From assembly GCF_018070575.1 (NCBI RefSeq), contig NZ_JAGPXN010000014.1, positions 1-64,000 of the forward strand: a DNA stretch of 64,000 nt, given 5' to 3'. Shown here piece by piece: positions 1 through 8,640 of this stretch. Position numbers and translations under genes: made by a program. Source of the DNA: Micromonospora sp. C31 (GTDB taxonomy: Bacteria > Actinomycetota > Actinomycetes > Mycobacteriales > Micromonosporaceae). The notes under the pieces are model-generated. The model ran no database searches, was not told the DNA's origin, and saw nothing but the letters and a program-made list of their open reading frames with translations. Each line of letters begins with the position of its first letter. Position 1 is the stretch's first letter.

Positions 1-71
1 CAGCAGGTGCCGGGCGGGCGGTGACGCTGTGGAGGGGTGCCGTCGGCAGCGACACCGCCGGGCGACACAGG

Positions 72-161
72 TCACTGCCGGGTGTCCATGGACGTCTGCA
101 GCGCGCGGCGCATCTGCTCGCGGGCTTCGTCGGTGCTCTGCGGCTTGGGCTTACCGGGCAT
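72..161 (-). CDS. possible 29-residue small protein
   Basis: A short reading frame of 29 codons beginning MPGKPKPQSTDEAREQM. A good Shine-Dalgarno-like GGAAGGGG lies about 7 bases before the ATG at 161, which is why it is listed. The peptide is charged and polar, with one predicted amphipathic helix (TDEAREQMRRALQ) and no signal or membrane segment. I do not recognise the family. It lies on the same strand as the two membrane genes at 471-1087, about 310 bases downstream of them, so it could be a separate small gene or the tail of that operon. No function is proposed. Confidence 0.4.
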   Translation of the reverse strand: MPGKPKPQSTDEAREQMRRALQTSMDTRQ

Positions 162-470
162 GGTGGTCCCCTTCCAGGGCGCGGGCCGCCGCCGGGCGGC
201 AGCCCTCACGGGCGGTCCTGCTGAGCGCCCGGCAGCGGCCCGGGGTAACCGGAGCGGCTGGTGGGCAGCGTGAGCCCGGGTCGGTCGACCCTGGAGGGAG
301 GCGCCGCCGGGTGTGGTGACACCGCCCACGGCCAGCGACGCCACACGACGCCGGCCGGTTCCCAAGCTATCGTTCAGTTCCACATACTGCCCGGTGTTCC
401 CGCGATATGGACTCATGTTCGCGCCGCGGAACCGGCGCGCGGCACGGCTCCCGGGAAAGTGGGGCGGGAT
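162..470. other. intergenic stretch, no convincing gene
   Basis: About 310 bases without a reading frame that has family-like features. Overlapping frames here are high-GC shadows rich in Arg, Pro and Gly. The region around 355-420 is locally AT-richer and, read on the minus strand, contains TAGCTT, a possible -10 element for the small gene at 72-161. No matching -35 was found, so no promoter is called. Confidence 0.4.
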
Positions 471-683
471 TCAGCGGGCCAGGAAGTGCCAGCCCAGCCA
501 CCACCAGAAGCCGAACAGGCCGATCCGGCCGACCGGCACCGGGCCCACCTCGTAGCGCATCACGTAGGCGCACACCTCGCCGAGGGTGGGGATGCGGGAG
601 CCCTCCCGCCGGGCCGCCCACTCGACGGCGGCGAAGAGCACCAGGGAGACCAGGAAGCCGCCGATGGCCAAAGTCCGCATCAT
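471..683 (-). CDS. small two-helix membrane protein, DUF6186-like
   Basis: Seventy residues with a hydrophobic segment at about 6-22, a short charged central part containing GSRIPTLGEV, and a second Trp-rich segment near the end (FGFWWWLGWHFLAR). The layout (N-terminal helix, RxPGSRIPTLGE-like centre, WLGWHFLAR end) matches short actinobacterial membrane proteins that I recall as DUF6186; that name is from memory. The ATG at 683 overlaps the stop of the upstream membrane gene (ATGA), so the two are probably translationally coupled; a second ATG follows at once. Function unknown. Confidence 0.65.
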   Translation of the reverse strand: MMRTLAIGGFLVSLVLFAAVEWAARREGSRIPTLGEVCAYVMRYEVGPVPVGRIGLFGFWWWLGWHFLAR

Positions 684-1087
684 CGCCGCACCAGCCCCCA
701 GAACGCCGCCAACCAGCCCAGCCAGACCGCCGAGCGGACCAGGTGGTCCTCCAGCAGCGGATCGGCCAGCCGCGAGAAGGTGGGAAAGTCGTCCCCCACC
801 GCCAGCACGAACGTGGCCCCCTCGAAGACCCCGAAGACCACCACCGGCAGGGCCCACCAGGCCGCCGGGGCGCCCAACCGGCGCGGCGCGGGCCGCCGGG
901 GCACCCGGTTGCTCAGGCCCAGCCAGATCAGCACCCCGCCGGTGCCGAGAGTCCAGAGGTTGGCCTCGGTGGAGAACGACGGGAACCGGCCGCCGACCAG
1001 CGAGAGGCAGACGAGCACCGGCACGGTGACGGCGGGACGGTCCCAGACGCGGGGCGCCTCGACGGTGAGGTCGTGGGGCTGTTCCAT
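680..1087 (-). CDS. hypothetical polytopic membrane protein
   Basis: A 135-residue protein with about four hydrophobic segments (roughly residues 18-33, 44-58, 75-95 and 117-133), rich in Trp and Gly. The ATG at 1087 has a GGGGAGAA Shine-Dalgarno 7-8 bases upstream; longer frames reaching further upstream lack such support. It is the first gene of a two-gene unit with the DUF6186-like protein, overlapping it by four bases. It lies 85 bases after nrnA and could be read through from the infB-rbfA-nrnA operon. I do not recognise the family and assign no function. Confidence 0.7.
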   Translation of the reverse strand: MEQPHDLTVEAPRVWDRPAVTVPVLVCLSLVGGRFPSFSTEANLWTLGTGGVLIWLGLSNRVPRRPAPRRLGAPAAWWALPVVVFGVFEGATFVLAVGDDFPTFSRLADPLLEDHLVRSAVWLGWLAAFWGLVRR

Positions 1088-1172
1088 CCCGCGATTCTCC
1101 CCGTACTCGCCGCAACCGGGAAGACGGACACTCCCCGGGCTCACCCTGATCTTCCCTCGCCGGCCGGCCGGG

Positions 1173-2255
1173 TCAGTGCCGGGCGACGGCGGTCAGTGCC
1201 CCGTCGAGTTCCGCGCGGATCCGGTCGACGACCTCGTCGGCGGTGCCCGAACCGGTGAAGCCGGCGGCGAAGCGATGCCCGCCGCCGCCCAGCGCGACCG
1301 CCACCCGGCTGACGTCCACCGCGCCCTTGCTGCGCATCGACACCGCCCAGTCGCCGGCGGGCGTCTGCTTGACCACGCAGCTCACGTCGGCCTCGGCGGT
1401 GCACCGGACCGAGTCGATCAGCGCCTCCAGCACGTACGGGCGCTGGTCGTGCCGGGCCAGGTCGTCCTGGGTCGCGTACGTCCACACCAGACCGTGCCCG
1501 GCGGCCGCGGCGGGCTCCAGGCGGGCCCGGCCGAGCACCTCGCCGAAGAGGCGGACGGCGCCGAACGGCCGGGTGTCGAAGATCCGGCGGGAGATGTCGC
1601 CGGGCCGGATGCCGGTGGCCAGCAGGCGGGCCGCCAGCTCGTGCACCGCCGGGGTGGTCGCCTCGAACCGGAACGAACCCGTGTCGGTGCTCAGGGCGAC
1701 GTAGAGGCACTCCGCGATGCCGGCGTCCAGTGCCACGCCGAGCCGGGCGAGCAACCCCTCGACGACCACCGAGGTGGCCGCCGCGTGCGGGTCCACCAGG
1801 TTGATCCGGCCGAAGCGGGTGTTCGACGCGTGGTGGTCGAGCGCCAGCGCCGCGCCGGCGGTCTCCAGCCGGTCGGCCAGCTCGCCGAGACGCGACCCGC
1901 TGGCCGCGTCGAAGCAGACGACCAGGTCCGGGTCCGGGTACGCCTCGGTCGCCGGCACCAGCAGGTCGAGCCCGGGCAGCCCCCGGAACGGCTCCGGCAC
2001 CTCCGGCGGGCCGGGGAAGGTCGCCTGCAACCGCCGCACCCCGAGCCGGCGCAGCCCGAGCCCGAAGCCGAGCATGCTGCCCAGCGCGTCCCCGTCCGGG
2101 TTGACGTGGCAGATCAGCAGCACCCGCCCCTCCGGCGGCAGGTCCCGCACGGCCGCGACGGCGGCGGACCAGTCCGCCTCGGTCGGGCCGGCGTCGACCG
2201 GTGGCGCCGCCTCGGCGAGGGCACCACCGGCCGGGCCGCCGGAGGGCACGGTCAC
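1173..2255 (-). CDS. nrnA: bifunctional oligoribonuclease / PAP phosphatase NrnA (DHH-DHHA1)
   Basis: A 360-residue DHH-superfamily phosphoesterase. The family removes nucleotides from very short RNAs and hydrolyses 3'-phosphoadenosine 5'-phosphate. Metal-binding motifs are all present: HVNPDGDALGS (His50, Asp54, Asp56), CFDAAS with Asp116, the DHH triad at 140-142 in LDHHASN, and STDTGSF with Asp191. The C-terminal DHHA1 substrate motif GGGGH is at 323-327. About 30 Ala/Gly/Pro-rich residues precede the domain. The GTG start overlaps the rbfA stop by four bases (GTGA), so translation is coupled to rbfA. The infB-rbfA-nrnA order is conserved in actinobacteria such as Mycobacterium. Confidence 0.93.
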   Translation of the reverse strand: MTVPSGGPAGGALAEAAPPVDAGPTEADWSAAVAAVRDLPPEGRVLLICHVNPDGDALGSMLGFGLGLRRLGVRRLQATFPGPPEVPEPFRGLPGLDLLVPATEAYPDPDLVVCFDAASGSRLGELADRLETAGAALALDHHASNTRFGRINLVDPHAAATSVVVEGLLARLGVALDAGIAECLYVALSTDTGSFRFEATTPAVHELAARLLATGIRPGDISRRIFDTRPFGAVRLFGEVLGRARLEPAAAAGHGLVWTYATQDDLARHDQRPYVLEALIDSVRCTAEADVSCVVKQTPAGDWAVSMRSKGAVDVSRVAVALGGGGHRFAAGFTGSGTADEVVDRIRAELDGALTAVARH

Positions 2256-2740
2256 CGCGACTCCCCGCCCCGGGGCGGGGTCTCGTCGGCGTCCTCGTCA
2301 CGCGCCTCGTCGGCGTCCTCGTCCTCCTCCAGCCGGTACGGCTGGGGCTCACCCGCGTACTCGGCCCGGGCGGCGAGGCGCTGCACCTCGGCGTCGGCGC
2401 TGCGGGCCTGGACGAGCAGGTCGTCGATGTGCTTGACCTGATCCTGCACGTCGTCCAGGACGAAGGTCAGCGTCGGCGAGTGCCGCAGCCCGAGCGCCTT
2501 GCCGACCGTGCTGCGCAGCATGCCCTTGGCGCTCTCCAGCGCCGCCGCCGTGCCCGCCTGGGCCGCCGCGTCGCCGAGCACCGTGTAGAAGACGGTGGCG
2601 TCGCGCAGGTCCGCGGTGATCCGGGCGTCGGTTATCGTGATCATGCCGAGCCGGGGGTCCTTGACCTGGCTGCGCACCACCGACGCGACCAGTTCACGCA
2701 CCCGCTCCGCGTGCCGGCGTACCTTGGCCGGATCCGACAT
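2252..2740 (-). CDS. rbfA: 30S ribosome-binding factor RbfA
   Basis: A 162-residue single KH-like protein that binds the immature 30S subunit and supports 16S rRNA 5'-end processing and cold adaptation. Seen: the N-terminal helix RHAERVREL, the conserved KDPRLGMITITDARIT strand and turn, and the C-terminal RHSPTLTFVLDD segment. The final 30 residues are an acidic tail (EEDEDADEARDEDADE), longer than in E. coli. It overlaps nrnA by four bases and follows the DUF503 gene by 154 bases, as part of the translation-factor cluster. Confidence 0.95.
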   Translation of the reverse strand: MSDPAKVRRHAERVRELVASVVRSQVKDPRLGMITITDARITADLRDATVFYTVLGDAAAQAGTAAALESAKGMLRSTVGKALGLRHSPTLTFVLDDVQDQVKHIDDLLVQARSADAEVQRLAARAEYAGEPQPYRLEEDEDADEARDEDADETPPRGGESR

Positions 2741-2894
2741 CTCGCCACCTCCACGGCGTCCCGCTCCCGGCCGCCGTCCGGCGACGCGGAGCGCCCCGGA
2801 GCCGACGGCCCAACAACCCGAACACTACCCGCGCGGCCACCCGCGTCGCGCGGCGCCGGGCTCCGTCCCGGCTTCCGGCGGACGGCGCCGCCGG

Positions 2895-3188
2895 TCAGTC
2901 CTCTTCGCCGTACAGCCGCCGGCGCACCGAGAGCAGCTCGGTCTCCGGCCGGCCGGCCACCAGGCGCTCGCAGGAGTCCAGCACCTCGCGCACGTGCGAC
3001 GCCTCGGCCGCCACCACGGCCACGGCTATCTCGGCCCGACCGTGCAGGTCGAGCGCTCCCACTTCGGCGGCCGACACCTCGAAGCGGCGCAACGCCGCGA
3101 CGATCGGCCGTACGTATGATCTCTTGGCCTTGAGCGACCGGGAGTCGCCCGGCAGCAGCAGGTCGAAGACCGCGGTTCCGGTGAACAT
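2895..3188 (-). CDS. DUF503 domain-containing protein
   Basis: A 97-residue protein matching the small DUF503 family (YlxP-like), which sits between infB and rbfA in many Gram-positive genomes. Recognisable features are the N-terminal beta strand MFTGTAVFDLLLPG, then SLKAKRSYVRPI, and a central HGRAEIAVAVVA strand. The start at 3188 was chosen because the family begins at this point; the frame continues 13 codons further upstream without family similarity. The role of the family is uncertain. It is preceded by a hairpin downstream of infB, so it may be transcribed at a lower level than infB. Confidence 0.88.
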   Translation of the reverse strand: MFTGTAVFDLLLPGDSRSLKAKRSYVRPIVAALRRFEVSAAEVGALDLHGRAEIAVAVVAAEASHVREVLDSCERLVAGRPETELLSVRRRLYGEED

Positions 3189-3221
3189 CGCCCCGGACCA
3201 TACCCGCACCACCCCCCACAT

Positions 3222-3260
3222 GATCAAGGGGTTTACGCCCTTCGACGTAAACCCCCCGAT
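3222..3260 (-). terminator. hairpin after infB
   Basis: A perfect 10-bp inverted repeat GGGGTTTACG/CGTAAACCCC with a 7-8 base loop, flanked by GATC on both sides with two mismatched pairs. It starts 16 bases past the infB stop and ends before the DUF503 start. There is no T-run, as is usual in high-GC actinomycetes, so it may be an attenuating or processing site rather than a full terminator. Confidence 0.6.
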
Positions 3261-3275
3261 CAGTGGTTCAGCGGA

Positions 3276-6200
3276 TCAGGCGCGAACCTTCTCCCGCATC
3301 TCGAAGGTCTCGATGACGTCGCCGACCTGGACGTTGTTGTAACCACCCAGGGTCAGACCACACTCGAAGCCCTCGCGCACCTCCGTGGCGTCGTCCTTGA
3401 ACCGCTTGAGCGAGCTGACGGTGAGGTTGTCCGCCACCACCGACCCGTCCCGCAGCAGGCGCGCCTTGGCGTTGCGCCGGATGATGCCCGACCGGACGAT
3501 GCATCCGGAGATGTTGCCGATCTTGGACGAGCGGAAGACGTCGCGGATCTCCGCGGTGCCCAGCTCGACCTCCTCGTACTCCGGCTTGAGCAGGCCCTTG
3601 AGCGCCGCCTCGATCTCCTCGATGGCCTGGTAGATCACGGTGTAGTACCGGATCTCCACACCCTCGCGGTCGGCGATCTCGCGGACCTTGTTCGCGGCCC
3701 GCACGTTGAAGCCGATGATCGTGACCGCCTCGGACGAGGCGCTCGCGAGCATGACGTCGCTCTCGGTGATCGCACCCACGCCCCGGTGGATGATCCTGAG
3801 CTGGACCTCCTCCGGGATGTCGAGGTTGAACAGCGCGTCCTCGAGGGCCTCCACGGAACCGGAGACGTCGCCCTTGAGCACCAGGTTGAGCGAGGTCTTC
3901 TCGCCCTCCTTGAGCTGCTCCATGAGCGTCTCGAGGGTGGCCCGGCCGCGGGAGTTGGCGAAGGACGCCGCCCGCCGCCGTGCCTGCCGCTGCTCGGCGA
4001 TCTGCCGCACCGTGCGGTCGTCCGCCGCGGCGAGGAACGTGTCGCCGGCACCGGGCACCGCGGTCAGACCGAGCACCAGCACCGGACGCGCCGGACCGGC
4101 CTCGGCGACCTGGTTGCCGTTCTCGTCGAGCATCGCCCGGACCCGGCCGTGCGCCCCACCGGCGACGATGGAGTCGCCCGCCCGCAGGGTGCCCTTCTGC
4201 ACCAGCACCGTCGCCACCGCACCGCGACCCTTGTCCAGGTGCGCCTCGATGGCTACACCCTGAGCCGGCCCGTCGATCGGAGCGGTCAGCTCCAGCGACG
4301 CGTCGGCGGTCAGCAGGACGGCCTCGAGCAGTTCGTCGATGCCGATGCCCGGCTTGGCCGCCACGTTGACGAACATGGTGTCGCCGCCGTACTCCTCGGC
4401 GACCAGTCCGTACTCGGTCAGCTGCTGGCGGACCTTGTCCGGGTTGGCGTCCGGCTTGTCGACCTTGTTGACCGCCACCACGATCGGCACGTCGGCCGCC
4501 TTGGCGTGGTTCAACGCCTCGATCGTCTGCGGCATCACGCCGTCGTCGGCCGCGACCACCAGCACCACGATGTCGGTGACCTGGGCGCCACGGGCACGCA
4601 TGGCGGTGAACGCCTCGTGACCCGGGGTGTCGATGAAGGTGACCGCCCGGTCCTCGCCCTCGTGCGGCACGTGGACCTGGTAGGCACCGATGTGCTGGGT
4701 GATGCCACCCGCCTCGCCGGCCACGACGTTCGCCTTACGGATCGCGTCGAGCAGCTTGGTCTTACCGTGGTCGACGTGACCCATGACGGTCACGACCGGC
4801 GCACGGCTGACCAGGCGGTCCTCCGCGATCTCGGCGTCGAGGTCGATGTTGAACTGCGCGAGCAGCTCGCGGTCCTCGTCCTCCGGGCTGACGATCTGCA
4901 CGTCGAAGCCGAGGTGCTCACCCAGCAGCAGCAGGGTCTCGTCGGAGCAGGACTGGGTCGCCGTGACCATCTCGCCCAGGTTGAACATCTCCTGGACCAG
5001 CGAACCCGGGTTGGCGTTGATCTTGTCGGCGAAGTCCGACAGCGAGGCGCCACGGGAGAGCCGGACGACCTGACCCTGACCCCGGGGGGCACCCGAGCTC
5101 ATGGTCGGGGCCGACAGGTTGTCGAACTCCTGTCTGCGCTGCTTCTTGGACTTGCGACCGCGCGTCGGCCGGCCACCCGGACGCCCGAAGGCACCCGCGG
5201 CACCGCCGCCACGACCACGACCGCCACCACCGGGGCGACCACCGCCACCGCCCGGAGCACCCGGACGGAAACCGCCGCCCGGAGCACCGCCGCCGCCACC
5301 GGGGCTGCCACGGTAGCCACCGCCACCGCCGCCGCCGGGACCGCCGCGGAAGCCACCGCCACCGCCGCCGCCACCACCGGGACCGCCACGGAAGCCACCG
5401 CCACCACCGCCGCCGGGACGACCCGCGCCGCCACCGGGGCCGCGACCGGCACCACCGGGGCCGGGGCGACCGGTGGTGGGACGCTGGCTCGGCATGGAGG
5501 CCGGGCTCGGACGGGGCGGCATGGAGGCCGGGCTCGGGCGCGGCGGCATGCCGGCCGGGCTGGGCCGGGGACCACCCGCACCGGCGGCCGGAGGCCGCTG
5601 CTGCTGCTGGCTGCCCTGGATGCCGAACGGGTTGTTACCGGCGCCGCGCGCCGGCGGACGCCCGCCCGGACGGCCACCCGGGCCCGGCGTCGGCGCGCCG
5701 GGACGACCGGCGGCCGGGGAACCCGGACGGGGCGGCATGGCACCCGGGCCCGGTCGGGGACCGGGACGGTTGCCACCGTCGGCCGGGGGCTCCCGGCGGA
5801 CGTTCTCACGCTGCTGCTGCCGAGCGGCCTGGGCGGCCTTGACCGCCGCCTCCTGCTCGGCCTTCAGCGCGGCGGCACGCGCCTCGGCGGCCGCCACCTC
5901 GATGTCGTGGGCACTCGCCGGCTTGGCGACCGGGGCCGCGGGCTGCGGCGGGCCGGGCACCGGGCCCTTGGGCTTCGGACCGGGCGTCGGCGCGGCCGGC
6001 CGCCGGGGCGGCATCGGCTTGGCCGAGACCCGGGGCCCACCGGGGGCCGGGGAGGGCGTCGGGGTCGGGGTCGGCGCCGGAGCGGCCGCCGGCGGGGCGG
6101 CCGGTGCCGGAGATCCGGCGGAGGCGACGAATGCGCTGCGCAGCCGTCGGGCGACGGGCGCCTCGACGGTGCTGGACGCGGACTTCACGAACTCGCCCAT

Positions 6201-6281
6201 CTCCTTGAGCTTGGCGAGAACGGTCTTGCTTTCGACCCCGAGCTCTTTTGCAAGCTCGTGTACGCGGGCCTTACCTGCCAC
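3276..6281 (-). CDS. infB: translation initiation factor IF-2
   Basis: A 1001-residue GTPase that brings fMet-tRNA to the 30S subunit and promotes subunit joining. The first 60 residues are the IF2_N motif (ARVHELAKELGV, KTVLAKLKEMGEFVKSA). Residues of about 60-400 are a long disordered Pro/Ala then Gly/Arg-rich region. A second IF2_N-like part follows, then the G domain from about residue 500 (GHVDHGKT, DTPGHEAF, NKVDKPDA) and beta-barrel and C-terminal fMet-tRNA domains. The GTG at 6281 was chosen because AGGAG lies just upstream and actinobacterial IF-2 begins with this AGKARVHEL sequence; a GTG four codons upstream has weaker support. It follows ylxR by 93 bases. Confidence 0.97.
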   Translation of the reverse strand: MAGKARVHELAKELGVESKTVLAKLKEMGEFVKSASSTVEAPVARRLRSAFVASAGSPAPAAPPAAAPAPTPTPTPSPAPGGPRVSAKPMPPRRPAAPTPGPKPKGPVPGPPQPAAPVAKPASAHDIEVAAAEARAAALKAEQEAAVKAAQAARQQQRENVRREPPADGGNRPGPRPGPGAMPPRPGSPAAGRPGAPTPGPGGRPGGRPPARGAGNNPFGIQGSQQQQRPPAAGAGGPRPSPAGMPPRPSPASMPPRPSPASMPSQRPTTGRPGPGGAGRGPGGGAGRPGGGGGGGFRGGPGGGGGGGGGFRGGPGGGGGGGYRGSPGGGGGAPGGGFRPGAPGGGGGRPGGGGRGRGGGAAGAFGRPGGRPTRGRKSKKQRRQEFDNLSAPTMSSGAPRGQGQVVRLSRGASLSDFADKINANPGSLVQEMFNLGEMVTATQSCSDETLLLLGEHLGFDVQIVSPEDEDRELLAQFNIDLDAEIAEDRLVSRAPVVTVMGHVDHGKTKLLDAIRKANVVAGEAGGITQHIGAYQVHVPHEGEDRAVTFIDTPGHEAFTAMRARGAQVTDIVVLVVAADDGVMPQTIEALNHAKAADVPIVVAVNKVDKPDANPDKVRQQLTEYGLVAEEYGGDTMFVNVAAKPGIGIDELLEAVLLTADASLELTAPIDGPAQGVAIEAHLDKGRGAVATVLVQKGTLRAGDSIVAGGAHGRVRAMLDENGNQVAEAGPARPVLVLGLTAVPGAGDTFLAAADDRTVRQIAEQRQARRRAASFANSRGRATLETLMEQLKEGEKTSLNLVLKGDVSGSVEALEDALFNLDIPEEVQLRIIHRGVGAITESDVMLASASSEAVTIIGFNVRAANKVREIADREGVEIRYYTVIYQAIEEIEAALKGLLKPEYEEVELGTAEIRDVFRSSKIGNISGCIVRSGIIRRNAKARLLRDGSVVADNLTVSSLKRFKDDATEVREGFECGLTLGGYNNVQVGDVIETFEMREKVRA

Positions 6282-6374
6282 TGCACTCCTCACTCCGAGG
6301 TCGTGCGGGCAGCACCCGCAGCAACCTCACTCGTGCACTTGAAGCCTGGTCATTTCAGGGACTTCATCGTGTGC

Positions 6375-6707
6375 TCATGTCGGTCGTCCTACCTTGCTAG
6401 CGACCCTCGTCCGGTCGGGCTGACCGGACGTAGTGGTTGGCGCATCGACGTGCTCCGCGAGCTCACCGTGGTCGGGGACCCCGGTGATGCGCAGCGCACG
6501 CCCGAAGGCGCGTCGCCGCACCGCTTGCGCGAAGCAGGCCGGATCCGGGTGCATGTTCGCTCCCCGACCCGGCAGCCTGCGGGCCGGATCGGGCCGAAGG
6601 CTGTGACCAGCCTCGTCGCCGACCGCGACGATCCGCAGCAATTCGCTGGCCGGCGCACGTCGCCGGCAACCCACACAGGTGCGCTCCGGCAGCGCGCGTC
6701 GTACCAC
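6375..6707 (-). CDS. ylxR: YlxR family RNA-binding protein (DUF448)
   Basis: A 110-residue small basic protein between nusA and infB, the invariant location of the YlxR family. Hallmarks: RTCVGCRRR with the Cys pair at 11 and 14, the central PGRGANMHPDPACF segment (46-59) and the following Arg-rich AVRRRAFGRALR helix. Family members bind RNA and nucleoid; the Bacillus homologue is reported to modulate RNase P. It begins 16 bases after the nusA stop. The last 30 residues are unconserved. The start is the first codon giving a family-length N terminus; no strong Shine-Dalgarno was seen. Confidence 0.92.
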   Translation of the reverse strand: MVRRALPERTCVGCRRRAPASELLRIVAVGDEAGHSLRPDPARRLPGRGANMHPDPACFAQAVRRRAFGRALRITGVPDHGELAEHVDAPTTTSGQPDRTRVASKVGRPT

Positions 6708-6723
6708 TGGAGAAAGTCTACCC

Positions 6724-7767
6724 CTAGGCGCCCGGGATCGCGCCGCCCGGTTCCGGGACGTGATCAGCCCCGCCCCGGCCGGCGGCCCCAGCCTGCTCGG
6801 CGTCGGACCGGATGTCGATCCGCCAACCGGTCAACCGGGCAGCGAGTCGGGCGTTCTGCCCCTCCCGGCCGATGGCGAGGGAGAGCTGGAAGTCCGGGAC
6901 GGTCACCCGGGCGGTGCGGCTGGCCAGGTCGACCACCTCGACCCGCAGGGCCTTGGCCGGCGACAGGGCGTTGCCCACGAACGTCGCCGGGTCGTCCGAC
7001 CAGTCGATGATGTCGATCTTCTCGCCGTGCAGCTCGCTCATCACCGCACGGACCCGCTGCCCCATCGGCCCGATGCAGGCGCCCTTGGGGTTGACGCCCT
7101 GAGTGGTGGAGCGAACCGCGATCTTCGTACGGTGACCTGCCTCACGTGCGATCGCGCCGATCTCGACCGTGCCGTCGGCGATCTCCGGCACCTCGAGCGC
7201 GAAGAGCTTCTTGACCAGCGCCGGATGTGACCGGGAGAGGGTGATCTGCGGGCCGCGCATCCCCTTCGCCACGTGCACCACCACGCAGCGGATCCGCTCG
7301 CCGTGCGCGTAGCGCTCGCCGGGCACCTGCTCGGACTGGGGCAGCACGCCCTCCAGCTTGCCGAGGTCGACGCTGACGATGCCCTTCTCGCTGCGTGCCT
7401 CGTGCGCCTGCACCACACCGGTGACCAGGTCACCGTCGCGGCCGACGTACTCGCCGAAGTGCACCTCGTCGGTGGCCTCCCGCAGTCGCTGGAGGATCAC
7501 CTGCTTGGCGGTCATGGCCGCGATCCGGCCGAAGTCGTGCGGGGTGTCGTCCCACTCCCGCACCACGGTGCCGTCGTCGTCCAGCTCCCGGGCGTAGACC
7601 AGGGCCGCGCCGGACTTGCGGTCGATCTCCACCCGGGCGTGCGATTCCGCGCCCTCGGTGTGTCGGTAGGCGGTCAGCAGCGCGGTCTCGATCGCCGCGA
7701 GGATCGTGTCGAACGGGATCTCCCGCTCGCGCTCGAGTGCGCGCAGCGCCGCGAGGTCGATGTTCAC
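6724..7767 (-). CDS. nusA: transcription termination/antitermination factor NusA
   Basis: A 347-residue RNA polymerase-binding protein. It shows the N-terminal polymerase-binding domain (MNIDLAALRALEREREIPFD), an S1 domain at about 130-195, and two KH domains, recognised by GACIGPMGQRVRAV and LAIGREGQNARLAARLTGW. It lacks the C-terminal acidic repeats of the E. coli protein, as is normal for actinobacteria. Its GTG start overlaps the rimP stop (GTGA), giving the classical rimP-nusA-ylxR-infB order. The last 25 residues are a Gly/Ala/Pro tail. Confidence 0.96.
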   Translation of the reverse strand: MNIDLAALRALEREREIPFDTILAAIETALLTAYRHTEGAESHARVEIDRKSGAALVYARELDDDGTVVREWDDTPHDFGRIAAMTAKQVILQRLREATDEVHFGEYVGRDGDLVTGVVQAHEARSEKGIVSVDLGKLEGVLPQSEQVPGERYAHGERIRCVVVHVAKGMRGPQITLSRSHPALVKKLFALEVPEIADGTVEIGAIAREAGHRTKIAVRSTTQGVNPKGACIGPMGQRVRAVMSELHGEKIDIIDWSDDPATFVGNALSPAKALRVEVVDLASRTARVTVPDFQLSLAIGREGQNARLAARLTGWRIDIRSDAEQAGAAGRGGADHVPEPGGAIPGA

Positions 7768-8465
7768 CTCTCCTCGTCCTCCACATCATCTTCGTCGTCG
7801 AAGTCGTCGGTGTCGTCCATGTCGTCGGGTCCGTCCGTCTCCTCGATGTCGTCGAGGCGGTGGAACTCGACCTGCACCCGGCCGGGGCCGAGTTCTGCGT
7901 ACGTCCAGGCGGCGCGGCCGGCGTCGGTCTCCAGCACGACGCGCTCGTCGTCGGCCTCCACCACCCGGCCGGTGACCTGCCGGTCGCCGGTGGGCTGCCC
8001 GGCGGGTCGGCCGGGCGGCGCGCCCGCACCGCGGGCGGTCACCTTCACCAGCCGGCCGACGTTGCGCCGCCAGTGCCGGGGCAGGGTGAGCGGCCGGTCC
8101 ACGCCGGGGGAGCTGACCTCCAGCTGGTACTCCCCGGCGACGATGTCGCCCCCGGCCTCCTCGGCCGCGTCGAGGGCCGCGGAGACGGCCCGGGAGACCT
8201 CAGCGACGGCGTCCAGCCTGATGCCGCCGTCGGCGTCCACGATCACCCGCACCACGTGCCGCCGGCCGGCCCGGGATACGGAGAGCTCCTCCAGGTCGTA
8301 ACCGGCGCCGGTCACCACCGGCTCGATCACCTCACGCAGCCGGGCCCGCCGGGCGGCGAGGTCGCCGCGCGGGCCGCCGGCACGCTCCCCGCCCCGTGGG
8401 GCGTCGGCGCGTCGGGGCCTGCCCGCCGGACCCGTCGGCCTCGTGGCACGGCCACGCTGCGTCAT
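7764..8465 (-). CDS. rimP: ribosome maturation factor RimP
   Basis: A 233-residue 30S maturation factor and first gene of the nusA-infB operon. Family motifs visible: the GYDLEELSVSRAG strand, VRVIVDADGGI, the EYQLEVSSPGVDRPL signature and the C-terminal SH3-like barrel. The ATG at 8465 has AGGAGG nine bases upstream; the same frame continues open for more than 1 kb upstream but only because of high GC. Odd features are a 40-residue basic Gly/Arg/Ala N-terminal extension and an Asp/Glu tail of about 28 residues with almost no other residue types. Confidence 0.94.
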   Translation of the reverse strand: MTQRGRATRPTGPAGRPRRADAPRGGERAGGPRGDLAARRARLREVIEPVVTGAGYDLEELSVSRAGRRHVVRVIVDADGGIRLDAVAEVSRAVSAALDAAEEAGGDIVAGEYQLEVSSPGVDRPLTLPRHWRRNVGRLVKVTARGAGAPPGRPAGQPTGDRQVTGRVVEADDERVVLETDAGRAAWTYAELGPGRVQVEFHRLDDIEETDGPDDMDDTDDFDDEDDVEDEER

Positions 8466-8640
8466 CTCCGCACCCTCCTGCTGATCGACGGCACCCGGTC
8501 GGCCGCCATGCCGGCACGCCACCGGAGCTGACGCGCCGGCGGCTGCGCAGAGCGTAACGCGCCCACCGCCCGACGGGCCGGGCGGCGCACCGACGCCGGT
8601 GGCCCACGTACGGCCGGTGATGGTGTTGACTTGTCCGGTG

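Noticed and set aside
5099..5809. A separate Val/Ala/Pro/Arg-rich minus frame inside infB
   Set aside because: It is another frame of the repetitive IF-2 linker.
3786..7010. A long plus-strand frame of over 1000 codons opposite infB
   Set aside because: It is rich in His, Arg, Gly and Thr runs that mirror the Gly/Pro-rich IF-2 linker; the minus frame encodes IF-2.
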